Of a stretch of 64,000 nt of DNA, positions 9,729-19,270 are shown piece after piece (positions within the stretch are counted from its first letter, which is position 1; each line of letters opens with the position of its first letter). The stretch comes from an uncultured Clostridia bacterium (lineage in GTDB: Bacteria > Bacillota > Clostridia > UBA1381 > UBA9506): assembly GCA_944393605.1 (NCBI GenBank), contig CALYAO010000052.1:1-64000 (forward strand), given 5' to 3'. Both the position numbers and the translations under genes were made by a program. Below the pieces are notes generated by a model. That model was not told the DNA's origin. It was given only the letters and a program-made list of their open reading frames with translations, and did not search any database.

Positions 9729-9782
9729 ATGAAAATTAGAGATATAGCTGCGCTCGCCAGGGGCCATCTCAACTCCACCTGA
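9729..9782 (+). pseudogene. 17-codon ORF resembling the start of a LacI-family regulator
   Basis: ATG at 9729 opens a 17-codon frame whose first ten residues (MKIRDIAALA) match the usual start of the LacI-family helix-turn-helix. The match is lost at once (RGHLNST) and a stop follows. There is only a weak GGGGG site ahead. It may be a regulator stub left by deletion or a chance match; a leader peptide for gdhA is a third option. Confidence 0.2.
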
Positions 9783-9909
9783 CATGCTTTATTATAACCG
9801 GCAACTATGTCATGGGTATGAATAAATTGTGAATTTATGCGAAAATCAGAAAAATTTTCCCGGTTTCCATACAGAAAAATGAATGTTTTATGCTATAAGA
9901 CAAAAAACA

Positions 9910-9930
9910 TGAATGAATTCTGTTCATTCA
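9910..9930. promoter_or_regulatory. Inverted repeat upstream of gdhA, possible operator
   Basis: TGAATGAA (9910-9917), 5-nt spacer, TTCATTCA (9923-9930): an 8-bp perfect dyad 21 bases upstream of the gdhA -35 box. The TGAAT...ATTCA half-sites resemble ArgR-type boxes, but the spacing is not the standard one, so the regulator is unknown. Confidence 0.4.
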
Positions 9931-9950
9931 CGATGAATATGAATTTTTTC

Positions 9951-9979
9951 TTGCGGACAATTTCATATTGATGTATAAT
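9951..9979 (+). promoter_or_regulatory. gdhA promoter
   Basis: TTGCGG (9951-9956), 17-nt spacer ending in TG (extended -10), TATAAT (9974-9979), about 40 bases ahead of the gdhA ATG. Confidence 0.8.
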
Positions 9980-9981
9980 AA

Positions 9982-11367
<1,386 letters not shown>

Positions 11368-11380
11368 TTTTAAAAGATAG

Positions 11381-11415
11381 AAAAAAGGCGTCTGCCAACG
11401 GCAGGCGCCTTTTTT
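11381..11415 (+). terminator. gdhA terminator
   Basis: A-tract, 10-bp stem GGCGTCTGCC/GGCAGGCGCC (one G-U), loop AAC, then TTTTTTT. The flanking A6 and T7 tracts could also work on the other strand. Confidence 0.9.
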
Positions 11416-11468
11416 GCATGTGTACATGCCGCCGCGCATACAGATAGGGTGGGGAGGTGGGTGTGCAT

Positions 11469-12137
11469 ATGCGGGACGCAAGGCTGTTGGAGGTTTTGGA
11501 AAAGGCGCTCTTGGCTTATATTGATACGCCTGTGATTGACGAAGGTGAGGTGTTGTACAACGGAAGCTGCGGGGATACGGATGCGCAGTTTTGTATTACC
11601 AAAGAAAAAGACCGGTTGTTCATCGCCTTCCGTGGCACGGATTCCACCACGGATTTGGTGACAGACCTGCACTTTTGGAAACAGGCAGCGCCCGATGGGA
11701 ATCCGGATGCGCGCATCAAGGTGCACCGCGGCTTTTTAAACGTGTTTTATACCCCGTGTGTTCAGATGCGCATCCGCAGTTTTGTGACGCCCGATATCCA
11801 CAAGGTCTATACGACGGGGCATTCCTATGGTGCGGCACTGGCAGCGTTGTGTGCACTGGACCTGCAGTTCGCATTTCCAACGCTGTACATTCAGGCGGCG
11901 CTGTTTGGCTGTCCCCGCGTGGGCAATAAGGCCTTTGCGGAGGCATACAACCAGCGCGTTCCCAATACGCTGCGGGTGGAAAATGGCAACGACTTGGTCA
12001 CCAAAATCCCGTTTGCGCTCATGGGATACCGGCACGTGGGTATCCGTCTGCACATTGGGATGCCGCGTCTGCCAGGACTTTTTTCACTGCGGGAACACGA
12101 CGTCAAACGGTATTACGAGAGCCTGTGGCGGGCATAA
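11469..12137 (+). CDS. Class 3 lipase/esterase-like alpha/beta hydrolase
   Basis: 222 aa. Oxyanion region IAFRGTDS, nucleophile motif GHSYGA (Ser about 118), acid in ENGNDLVTKIP and the catalytic His in RHVG match the fungal-type class 3 lipase pattern. No signal peptide, so an intracellular enzyme acting on acyl esters is likely; natural substrate unknown. I pick ATG 11469, which has GGGGAGGTGG about eight bases upstream; GTG 11457 and 11463 lie on or too close to that site. Monocistronic, ending at the hairpin at 12140. Confidence 0.82.
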   Translation: MRDARLLEVLEKALLAYIDTPVIDEGEVLYNGSCGDTDAQFCITKEKDRLFIAFRGTDSTTDLVTDLHFWKQAAPDGNPDARIKVHRGFLNVFYTPCVQMRIRSFVTPDIHKVYTTGHSYGAALAALCALDLQFAFPTLYIQAALFGCPRVGNKAFAEAYNQRVPNTLRVENGNDLVTKIPFALMGYRHVGIRLHIGMPRLPGLFSLREHDVKRYYESLWRA

Positions 12138-12139
12138 AA

Positions 12140-12180
12140 CAAGGCAGGGATACAAGTTCGTATCCCTGCCTTGTTGCGAA
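12140..12180. terminator. Hairpin terminator, probably bidirectional
   Basis: Perfect 13-bp stem (arms 12140-12152 and 12161-12173), 8-nt loop. The plus strand follows with TTGCG, a weak tract; the minus strand reads TTTTAT after the stem, so it may also stop transcripts from the murB side. Confidence 0.6.
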
Positions 12181-12440
12181 TGCGGAGATGTCATGTTTTG
12201 AGTGCCAACCTGGCGGAGTGCTGTGCCCATGGGATTGGGCGAGCCGCATTACGAGCGCAGGTCAGGCCAGCGGCCATGGTGCGGCGATGCTTCTTTCGGT
12301 ATTCTGAGAGAAGGATGGCCAGGGGTAGGGTTCCCCATGGTAAACCGAAAGCCCGCAGGTGAAAGGGAAGGTACAAAAAAGCAGCAGAGAACCTCGTGCC
12401 AAGCAAGGCCACAGCACCTTGTAATTCCAAAATATTCCAT
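12181..12440. other. Intergenic stretch between lipase and murB
   Basis: About 260 bases between convergent genes. The open frames on both strands have no ribosome binding site or recognisable product. I see nothing else. Confidence 0.5.
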
Positions 12441-13352
12441 TTATTTGCAGTCCGAAAAATCGCCGAGCATCTTCACCTCGGGCTCCAGCATGACGCCAAA
12501 CTGCGCAAAAACGACGGTTTGGATGTGCCGGATGAGGCGATAGATATCGCAGGCCGTCGCGCCGCCGGCATTGATGACAAAGCCGGCATGTTTGTCCGAC
12601 ACCCGCGCGCCGCCGATTTGGTATCCCTGCAATCCGGCGTCTTGGATGAGCTTGCCCGCAAAGTGCCCTTGGGGGCGCTTAAACGTGCTGCCTGCACTGG
12701 GAAATTCCAGGGGCTGCTTTTCTTTCCGTCGGCGATTCAAATCCCGCATGGTGGCCAAAATGGCATCGTGGTCGCCGTGGGCAAGGGACAAACGGGACTC
12801 CACAAGGATGAGGTCGGTTTCGGAAAATGCGCTGTGTCGGTAGGAGAACGCATGCGCCTCCCCCGAGATGGTGACGGGGCTGCCGCTGCGGTCCAGCGCA
12901 GTAGTGGTTGTCACCACGTCTTTCATCTCCCCGCCGTATGCGCCCGCGTTCATGTATACGGCGCCGCCCAGCAGGCCGGGGATGCCGCTCGCAAACTCCA
13001 GCCCTGTAAGGCTGTGTGAAAGCGCAAAATTTGCCAGCCGCGCAAGGCTGACGCCAGCGCCCGCCGTGATGGTGGTGTCCGACACGGAGAGGGACGACAG
13101 GCCGCCGCCCAGCTTTAGGACCAGCCCGCGGATGCCGCTGTCCGATACCAGCAGGTTGGAGCCGGCGCCCACAACGGTCAGCGGCACCTCAAATTGCTGC
13201 ACGAGGCGCAGGACATCCGCCAGGGCTTTGACATCCTCGGGTGCACAAAAAATGTCGGCAGGGCCGCCCACGCAAAAGGTGGTGTGCGCCGACATGGGCT
13301 CCTCGGTATGGTAGGGCAGAATCTTGCCCAATGCTTGCATAAACTCCGTCAT
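12441..13352 (-). CDS. murB: UDP-N-acetylenolpyruvoylglucosamine reductase
   Basis: 303 aa FAD enzyme reducing UDP-GlcNAc-enolpyruvate to UDP-MurNAc with NADPH, in cytoplasmic peptidoglycan precursor synthesis. FAD-binding GAGSNLLVSD (about 61-70), ASGIPGLLGGAVYMNAGAYG in the middle, catalytic Arg in SYRHS, catalytic Ser in PSAGSTFKRP and Glu in LEPEVKMLG. The length fits the short type II MurB of Gram-positives. ATG 13352 has AGGAGG just upstream. Last gene of the long minus-strand run. Confidence 0.95.
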   Translation of the reverse strand: MTEFMQALGKILPYHTEEPMSAHTTFCVGGPADIFCAPEDVKALADVLRLVQQFEVPLTVVGAGSNLLVSDSGIRGLVLKLGGGLSSLSVSDTTITAGAGVSLARLANFALSHSLTGLEFASGIPGLLGGAVYMNAGAYGGEMKDVVTTTTALDRSGSPVTISGEAHAFSYRHSAFSETDLILVESRLSLAHGDHDAILATMRDLNRRRKEKQPLEFPSAGSTFKRPQGHFAGKLIQDAGLQGYQIGGARVSDKHAGFVINAGGATACDIYRLIRHIQTVVFAQFGVMLEPEVKMLGDFSDCK

Positions 13353-13457
13353 GGGAACCTCCTGATGGTATTTTAGATGGACAAAAGCGTTCCTCTGCGT
13401 CTGTCGCTTTGGCGCAAAAAAGATCACGCCGCAATGTATGCCGCCGATGCGGTGTTG

Positions 13458-14195
13458 TTATACCTGCTCAAACCGGCTGCGGTCATACCCTCTGCGCGCG
13501 CAGAGATGGCGCAGGAGCTTCTCAGCGGTGGTATTTACAACCAGTTCTTCGGGCATCCCCACTTGCTCAAATACCCGCAGGGAATGCTGTACATTCCCCA
13601 GCTCATAGATGCTGTGTGCATCCGTGCTGGCGGCCACCTTGACGCCGATTTCCCTGCACCGGCGCGCAATGTGTTCGCAGTTTGGGATGCTGGCCTGGCG
13701 CACGTCAAAGGTGTGGTGGTTGATTTCGATGATCTTGTCATATTTTTTGGCCTCTTCCAGCACCGCGTCCACATCAAACGCGAATTCGGGGGTGCCGCAG
13801 TGCCCGATGATGTCCACGTAGGGGTTGCGCACCACCGAGAGGTAGGCTGCGGTGTGGTCTGTCAGGGTGCCGGGCGCGAAGACGGGGTGGTGGATGGAGG
13901 CGATCACGATGTCCAGGTCGCGCAGGATATCCTCCCGCAGATCAATGGCCCCCGTATAATCTAGTATATTCGCCTCCGCGCCCCGTAATACATAGAGGCC
14001 ATCCACCTTGTGCGGGATGGCGCGCAGGTTGCCGAAATGCCAGTGATGGGGCGCGTCGGGCAGCTTGGGGCCGTGATCTGTGAGGCTGATGAGTTCCAGT
14101 CCCAGCCTTCCTGCTGCCGCGATCATCTCGGTGGCAGTGTTGTACGCATGGGTGCTGGCGAGGGTATGGCAATGGGTTTCTGCTAAAATCTTCAT
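13458..14195 (-). CDS. PHP-domain phosphatase, YcdX-like
   Basis: 245 aa PHP fold. N-terminal metal-binding H-x-H (THCHTLAST), second histidine cluster LTDHG, then ASIHHP, IGHCG, INHHT and C-terminal STDAH give the trinuclear metal site seen in YcdX-type phosphatases. Substrate unknown; these enzymes hydrolyse phosphate monoesters. ATG 14195 is nine bases after GGAG; an ATG at 14204 overlaps the site. It sits 105 bp upstream of murB on the same strand. Confidence 0.85.
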   Translation of the reverse strand: MKILAETHCHTLASTHAYNTATEMIAAAGRLGLELISLTDHGPKLPDAPHHWHFGNLRAIPHKVDGLYVLRGAEANILDYTGAIDLREDILRDLDIVIASIHHPVFAPGTLTDHTAAYLSVVRNPYVDIIGHCGTPEFAFDVDAVLEEAKKYDKIIEINHHTFDVRQASIPNCEHIARRCREIGVKVAASTDAHSIYELGNVQHSLRVFEQVGMPEELVVNTTAEKLLRHLCARRGYDRSRFEQV

Positions 14196-14346
14196 GGGGT
14201 TCATCTCCGGTAGTGGGATAGAAATCAGGGCATATTTGGCATGCCACAAACGTCTGAACGACTATTTGTGCTGCCTGATGTCACTTTTCAGGAAATCTAG
14301 GTGGTCAGCGCGCAGGGCAGCAAAGATGGGGAGCGCGGTTTCGCAC

Positions 14347-14838
14347 TCACTGCATTCCCGAAGAGCCAGCATCAGACAGCGGGCCGCGATAGGTGACCAT
14401 CTCGACCGCAAGGCCATGCCGCTCGTAGAAACGGCGGGCGGCCTGGTTGTTGGCAAGCGCACTGAGCTGCAAAAAATCGAGCGACCGCTCCCTGCCCCAT
14501 GCCCGTACGCTGTCTAGCAGCATGCTGCCAATGCCGCACCCCCGCCTGCGCTCGGTTACCACGAAATCCATCAGGTAACAGTACCGGTGCGGCACCAGGC
14601 AAGTGTAGGCGGGGGTTTCCATCGCTTTCACCAGCGCGATGCCCACGATCCGCCCGTCCTCTTCGGCCACCAAAATGTCGCTGTCCTCCTGCTGGATGAT
14701 ATTGACCAGGAAGTCCTCATCCTGCTTGGCAGGTCGGAAATGCATGGGCTGGAGTTCCGCAGAGCTTGTGAACAATTCTTGATAGATGGGATGAATCTGC
14801 TGAATATCCGAAAGGTCGGCCGTTCGGATCAGGACCAT
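14347..14838 (-). CDS. GNAT-family N-acetyltransferase
   Basis: 163 aa single GNAT domain. Motif A is clear (FVVTERRRGCGIGSMLLD, acetyl-CoA pyrophosphate loop about 97-114) and motif B follows as ALANNQAARRFYERHG. Substrate cannot be inferred. ATG 14838 is ten bases after AAAGGA; the GTG at 14847 is too close. It starts five bases after the dNTPase stop, so it is probably translated together with that gene. Confidence 0.85.
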   Translation of the reverse strand: MVLIRTADLSDIQQIHPIYQELFTSSAELQPMHFRPAKQDEDFLVNIIQQEDSDILVAEEDGRIVGIALVKAMETPAYTCLVPHRYCYLMDFVVTERRRGCGIGSMLLDSVRAWGRERSLDFLQLSALANNQAARRFYERHGLAVEMVTYRGPLSDAGSSGMQ

Positions 14839-14843
14839 TTGCG

Positions 14844-16085
14844 TCACGTCCTTTCACAATCTGCCGGCGGTTTTGCCAGGTCTTCAAAATAGGAAACATA
14901 GTCCACATGTAGGGTACTGTCGGGAAACAGAAAAGCATACAGGTCCAGGAAATAGTCGTCCGTCATACTCGCCAGGTAATCCACCACGATCTGGTTGGGC
15001 TCCTGCGCCGCATAATCCGACTTGTCCAGGCACAGGCGGCGCCGGTCGTTGACAAAGTCGATGTGGTGCCGGTATACCGCCGAGTCCCGCTTTTTATGGA
15101 CGACATCCCAGAGCAGCCGCTCATAGAGCTGCGCGAACATGGGGCCAATCACCTCGTCATACAGCGTGGCGACGGCGGGGGAGTTGTAGATATATTCATA
15201 ATTTTCTTTTTTGCACTTTTTCAGCTCTGCAAAATAGGTGGGTTCCATGCAGAGGTGGTCCTTGCCGTAGCTGTTTTCCACGATGTTGACGGTAAGGTTA
15301 TTGATGATCTCCGCATTGTTTTTGCCGATGGTTGCGGTGTCCGCAAAGGGGTCATGCGTAAAAAGGCCCGTTTTGTAGGCATCCTGTCGGTCTTTTCCCA
15401 CATAGGCGATGATGTCCGACACCCGCACCACGCACCCTTCCAGCGTATTGGGCACCAAGCGGCCGATGGCGGCTTCGTCGGTATAGCAGGCCTCCACCTT
15501 TTCGTCAAAGGCGGCAAAATCGGATAGCGGCATGGGGCGATATTCCTGCTGCTCAAACTCCCCATTGTGGCACAGGATCCCGTCTAACGTCTGGAGGCTG
15601 ATGTTGTACCGGAAGATGCCGTCCAAGACGCGGACGCTGTGCACGTTGTGATTAAACGAACGTCCAGTCTGGTCGTGGTACAGCTGGGATAAGAACCGCT
15701 CGCCGGCATGCCCAAACGGCGTGTGCCCAATGTCATGGCCCAGCGCAATGGCCTCGATGAGATCAAGATTGAGCCCCAGCATCCGCCCAATGTTGCGCGC
15801 AATGCGGGAAACCAGCTGCACGTGCAGGGCACGGCGGGTGAGGTCGTCGTTGCGGTAGCAGGAGAACACCTGCGTCTTGTCGGTATAGCGGTTGTAATAG
15901 GCGCTGTGCATGATCTTTTCCGCATCCCGCACAAAGGCCGGGCGCCACAGGTTTTGCCGGTCATGAGACATGTCGCGGCGGATAACCGCTTCATTCGGGC
16001 AGGCAAAGGGGAAACGTGCGCCCTCGGCCCAGTCCTGCTGGATGCGTTTTTGCAGCGCATCGGATAAGTTTTGGTAGTTACCCAT
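14844..16085 (-). CDS. HD-domain dNTP triphosphohydrolase (dGTPase-like)
   Basis: 413 aa. The family hydrolyses dNTPs to deoxynucleosides and triphosphate. The HD signature is seen as ALHVQLVSRIARNIGRML followed by ALGHDIGHTPFGHAGE (about 112-127), with a further histidine and aspartate downstream (RVSDIIAYVGKD). Typical family length. ATG 16085 follows a GGGAGGTGC site. It lies between hprK (31 bp upstream) and the GNAT gene. A role in dNTP pool balance fits the family; dGTP specificity is not provable from sequence. Confidence 0.9.
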   Translation of the reverse strand: MGNYQNLSDALQKRIQQDWAEGARFPFACPNEAVIRRDMSHDRQNLWRPAFVRDAEKIMHSAYYNRYTDKTQVFSCYRNDDLTRRALHVQLVSRIARNIGRMLGLNLDLIEAIALGHDIGHTPFGHAGERFLSQLYHDQTGRSFNHNVHSVRVLDGIFRYNISLQTLDGILCHNGEFEQQEYRPMPLSDFAAFDEKVEACYTDEAAIGRLVPNTLEGCVVRVSDIIAYVGKDRQDAYKTGLFTHDPFADTATIGKNNAEIINNLTVNIVENSYGKDHLCMEPTYFAELKKCKKENYEYIYNSPAVATLYDEVIGPMFAQLYERLLWDVVHKKRDSAVYRHHIDFVNDRRRLCLDKSDYAAQEPNQIVVDYLASMTDDYFLDLYAFLFPDSTLHVDYVSYFEDLAKPPADCERT

Positions 16086-16116
16086 GTGACATGCACCTCC
16101 CTTGGGTCATGCGCCT

Positions 16117-17040
16117 CTAGAAGTCTATTTGGGACATGAGCCGCTTGTTGAGCTCCTCTGCCGCGTTGTATCCCATGCGCTTCTGTCGGTGATTCATGGC
16201 GGCGACCTCCACGATGATGGCGAGGTTCCGGCCCGGTTTGACGGGCAGGGTGATGGAGGGGATGGTAAGGCCCAGCACATCGGTGTGTTCCTCATCCAGG
16301 CCCAAGCGGTCGTAATGTTTTTCTTTTTTCCAGACCTCCAGGTTGATGATGAGGTCGATGTTTTCGGTATCTTTGACTGCGCCCATACCAAAAATGCGTT
16401 TGACGTCGATGATGCCGATGCCGCGCAGCTCGATGAAGTGACGGATGATCTCAGGGGAACTGCCCACCAGGGTCTTGTTGGACACCCGCTTGATCTCCAC
16501 CGCATCGTCTGCGACCAGCCGGTGCCCCCGCTTGACCAGTTCGATGGCGGTTTCGCTTTTCCCGACGCCGCTCTCTCCGCACAGCAGGATGCCTTCACCA
16601 TACACCTCTACCAACACGCCATGAATGGTGGTCATGGGTGCCAGGCTGACGTTTAGCATCAGGATTAGATTGCTCATGAACCGGGAGGTGCTTTCCATGG
16701 TACGAAGCAAAGGCCGGCGAAACCGGCGGGCACACTCCAGCAGTTCGGGGAAGGGCTCCATGCCGCGCGTGATGATGATGGCGGGCACGGGCTGGGCGCA
16801 CAGCTTCTCCAGGCTTTCGGTCCGCTGTGTGCTGGTCATTTTTTCCAGGTATGTGACCTCCACCTTTCCGATGATCTGGATGCGGTCGGGGTCAAAGTAG
16901 TCAAAAAAGCCTGCAATCTGCAGGCTGGGCCGGTTGACATCGGCAGATGTGATCTCGATATCCTCATAGTGGTCGGGGACATAGAGCTTCTCTAGGTTGC
17001 TGTCCTCGATGACAGCGGTTAAACTCACGGAATGTATCAT
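16117..17040 (-). CDS. hprK: HPr kinase/phosphorylase
   Basis: 307 aa bifunctional enzyme that phosphorylates and dephosphorylates Ser46 of HPr, the switch for CcpA-based carbon catabolite control in Bacillota. His140 (TTIHGV), Walker A GESGVGKS (155-162), ADDAVEI near 178 and the family signature VEVAAMNHRQKRMGYNAA near the C-terminus are present. ATG 17040 has a weak GGCAGGG site; the longer frame upstream runs into the rnfB gap. It follows rnfB by only 20 bases, so it should share the rnf transcript. Confidence 0.95.
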   Translation of the reverse strand: MIHSVSLTAVIEDSNLEKLYVPDHYEDIEITSADVNRPSLQIAGFFDYFDPDRIQIIGKVEVTYLEKMTSTQRTESLEKLCAQPVPAIIITRGMEPFPELLECARRFRRPLLRTMESTSRFMSNLILMLNVSLAPMTTIHGVLVEVYGEGILLCGESGVGKSETAIELVKRGHRLVADDAVEIKRVSNKTLVGSSPEIIRHFIELRGIGIIDVKRIFGMGAVKDTENIDLIINLEVWKKEKHYDRLGLDEEHTDVLGLTIPSITLPVKPGRNLAIIVEVAAMNHRQKRMGYNAAEELNKRLMSQIDF

Positions 17041-17060
17041 GTTGACCCTGCCTTTCCCTG

Positions 17061-17885
17061 TTATTGTGCAGCTTGGCTGGCATCCGTGTCCGCTCTGCCG
17101 GCAATCACATGTTTGGGACATTTTGCCGCACAGATGCCGCAATTGGTACATTTATCATAGTCGATACGGGCGATGTTGTCCACTACGGTGATGGCGCCTG
17201 TGGGACAGTTCTTTTCGCAGATTTTGCATCCGATGCACCCTGCCTGACAGATGTCTCGGATTGCCGCGCCCTTTTCCCGGGATCGGCACAAAACGACCGT
17301 CTTTTGGGATTCGGGCACCAGCTCGATGAGCCGCTTGGGACATGCCGCCACACACTTGCCGCAGGCGGTACACTTGTCTGCATCCACACGGGCCACGCCG
17401 TCCACCACATGGATGGCATCAAACGCACAGGCACGGACACAGCTGCCGTAACCCGAACAGCCATACAGGCAGGTCTTTTCCCCACCGCCATACCGGTAAG
17501 CCGCATTGCAGTCCCGGATGCCGTCATACCGATACTTGGTCGTTGTGACCTCGCGGGTGCCGCTGCACAGGACGCGGGCGACCTTACGTTCCTCCTGCTC
17601 CAGCGTCACCCCCATGATGGCAGCGACCTGCGCACCCACTGCTGCGCCGCCGACGGGGCAGCCGTTTGCCTTGGCCTCACCGTCCACAACGGCCTGTGCA
17701 AACGCTGAGCAGCCCGCATAGCCGCACCCGCCGCAGTTCGCGCCCGGCAGAACCTCTGTGATGCGGGGGACGCGCTCGTCCTGTTCCACACGAAAGGCCT
17801 TGGCGGCGATGCCCAAAAGGATGCCGAATACCACGCCCAGCCCCGCGAGGGCGAGGACGGGGTAGAGAATATCTAACGGATTCAT
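17061..17885 (-). CDS. rnfB: Rnf complex subunit B, electron-transfer ferredoxin
   Basis: 274 aa. N-terminal membrane anchor (about 5-28), then the Fe-S domain with GANCGGCGYAGC, and multiple 4Fe-4S motifs: a CxxC..GSC cluster near 145 and C-x2-C-x2-C-x3-C sets at CTACGKCVAACP, CIGCKICEKNCP and CTNCGICAAKCP. This subunit takes electrons from reduced ferredoxin into the Rnf complex. ATG 17885 has GGAAGG upstream. Last rnf subunit of the operon and directly ahead of hprK. Confidence 0.95.
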   Translation of the reverse strand: MNPLDILYPVLALAGLGVVFGILLGIAAKAFRVEQDERVPRITEVLPGANCGGCGYAGCSAFAQAVVDGEAKANGCPVGGAAVGAQVAAIMGVTLEQEERKVARVLCSGTREVTTTKYRYDGIRDCNAAYRYGGGEKTCLYGCSGYGSCVRACAFDAIHVVDGVARVDADKCTACGKCVAACPKRLIELVPESQKTVVLCRSREKGAAIRDICQAGCIGCKICEKNCPTGAITVVDNIARIDYDKCTNCGICAAKCPKHVIAGRADTDASQAAQ

Positions 17886-17951
17886 AGGGTTCCTTCCTTT
17901 CCAGATCACTAAAATTGCGCATACCCGCGAAGGCGGGGCGCATGGAGCAGT

Positions 17952-18530
17952 TTAGAACTTCATGCCCGAAAAACCCAAAAACGCCATGGCGATGAGCCCG
18001 GCGGTGATGAGCGCAATGGGAAACCCCTGGAGCCATTCGGGGATGTCCGAGGTTTCAAGCCGTTCCCGCACCCCTGCAAACAGCACGATGGCAAGCATGA
18101 AGGACAGCCCGGCCGCAAACCCGTACACCGTTGAATAGATGAAATTGAATTGATTCTGGATGTTGAGCAGCGCCACGCCCAGCACCGCGCAGTTGGTGGT
18201 GATCAGCGGGAGGTAGATGCCCAGGGCGTTATAGAGTGCCGGCGTAAACTTTTGCAGCACCATCTCCACAAACTGCACCAGCACGGCGATCACCAGAATG
18301 AACGCCACCGTCTGCATGTACTCAATGCCAAGCGGCACCAGAATGTAGTACTGTACGAGGTACGTCGCCATGGAGGCCACCGTCATCACAAAGGTCACGG
18401 CAAGGCTCATGCCGACAGCGGTCTCTACTTTTTTGGAAACGCCGAGGAAGGGGCAGCAGCCCAGGAATTTTACCAGCACGAAGTTGTCCACCAAGATGGT
18501 GGTGAGCGCCAGTAAGAGCAGTTCTATCAT
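17952..18530 (-). CDS. rnfA: Rnf complex subunit A
   Basis: 192 aa integral membrane protein with six likely helices. The family signatures [17 protein letters not shown] (near 16-32) and [15 protein letters not shown] (near 108-122) include the two cysteines that in RnfA/RnfE bind a Fe-S centre inside the membrane. The start is set to ATG 18530 because it overlaps the TGA of the preceding 40-codon ORF as ATGA, with GGAGG eleven bases upstream; ATG 18539 is too close to that site. Confidence 0.95.
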   Translation of the reverse strand: MIELLLLALTTILVDNFVLVKFLGCCPFLGVSKKVETAVGMSLAVTFVMTVASMATYLVQYYILVPLGIEYMQTVAFILVIAVLVQFVEMVLQKFTPALYNALGIYLPLITTNCAVLGVALLNIQNQFNFIYSTVYGFAAGLSFMLAIVLFAGVRERLETSDIPEWLQGFPIALITAGLIAMAFLGFSGMKF

Positions 18531-18649
18531 GATCTCCATGACCTCCGTTCCAGATAGGTTTCGTATATGAGCGTGAGAATCCCCCACAGGGGCACAAACA
18601 ATTGAGCTATCAATAGGAGAGTAGCCTTGACCGCTTTACGCCTTGTCAT
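18527..18649 (-). CDS. 40-aa single-span membrane peptide inside the rnf operon
   Basis: A 40-codon ORF between rnfE and rnfA. Its ATG (18649) overlaps the rnfE stop as ATGA, and its TGA (18529-18527) overlaps the rnfA start as ATGA. It has a GGGGGAG ribosome binding site and encodes the rnfA binding site in its own last codons. The product starts MTRRKAVK, has one hydrophobic segment (about 9-29) and ends with a basic tail (LERRSWRS), a good small membrane protein profile. I know of no named Rnf subunit at this position. It could be a small accessory subunit or only a coupling ORF. Confidence 0.65.
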   Translation of the reverse strand: MTRRKAVKATLLLIAQLFVPLWGILTLIYETYLERRSWRS

Positions 18650-19242
18650 TGCTTTGCTTTCTCCCCCTTCTTTTGCAGCAGCTTGACGCACCCAATCAAA
18701 AGCCCCAGGATCAAAAACGCGCCGGGGGGCAAAATCAAGATGGTGGCAGGCTGGAAGCCGGCGCCGAACAGCGAGATGCCGAACCATGTGCCCGCCCCTA
18801 GGATTTCGCGGATAGAGCCGATGAGGGCGAGCGCAAAGGTAAAGCCCAGCCCCATGCCGGCACCGTCCAGCATGGAGGGTATGGGGCTGTTTTTGGAAGC
18901 AAATGCCTCCGCGCGCGCCAAGATGATGCAGTTTACCACGATGAGCGGGATAAACAGCCCCAGCGACTTGGACAGCGCGGGCACATACGCCTGCAAAAAC
19001 AGGTCAATCATAGTTACAAACCCCGCAATGATAACAATGTATGACGCAATCCGGATCTTGTTTGGCACGAACTTGCGCACCAGCGAGACCACCAGATTGG
19101 ACAGAATGAGCACCACCGTGGCGGACAGGCCCATGCCGATGCCGTTTGCGACCGAGGTTGTGACGGCCAGCGTGGGGCACATGCCCAGCAGCAGCACGAA
19201 GGTGGGATTCTCTTTTAACAGACCCTTGGTAAATTCCTTCAA
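18646..19242 (-). CDS. rnfE: Rnf complex subunit E
   Basis: 198 aa, homologous in plan to RnfA: six membrane segments and two conserved cysteine regions (LLGMCPTLAV near 20 and IPLIVVNCIIL near 100). In the family these bring a shared Fe-S cluster into the membrane. I choose TTG 19242 (KEFTKGLLKENP...) because AAGGA lies about nine bases upstream and the length fits; the ATG at 19314 would add 24 residues overlapping rnfG. Its stop is fused by ATGA to the 40-codon ORF. Confidence 0.92.
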   Translation of the reverse strand: MKEFTKGLLKENPTFVLLLGMCPTLAVTTSVANGIGMGLSATVVLILSNLVVSLVRKFVPNKIRIASYIVIIAGFVTMIDLFLQAYVPALSKSLGLFIPLIVVNCIILARAEAFASKNSPIPSMLDGAGMGLGFTFALALIGSIREILGAGTWFGISLFGAGFQPATILILPPGAFLILGLLIGCVKLLQKKGEKAKQ

Positions 19243-19270
19243 GTCCTCACATCCTTCCCGAAAATAGCGG

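Larger units (their letters stand above)
9625..9950. other. Intergenic stretch ahead of gdhA
   Basis: It holds a GGGCCGG...CCGGCCC inverted repeat at about 9691-9716, a 17-codon ORF (see 9729) and an AT-rich block with at least seven forward copies of TGAAT between about 9815 and 9950. I see no complete gene. Confidence 0.6.
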
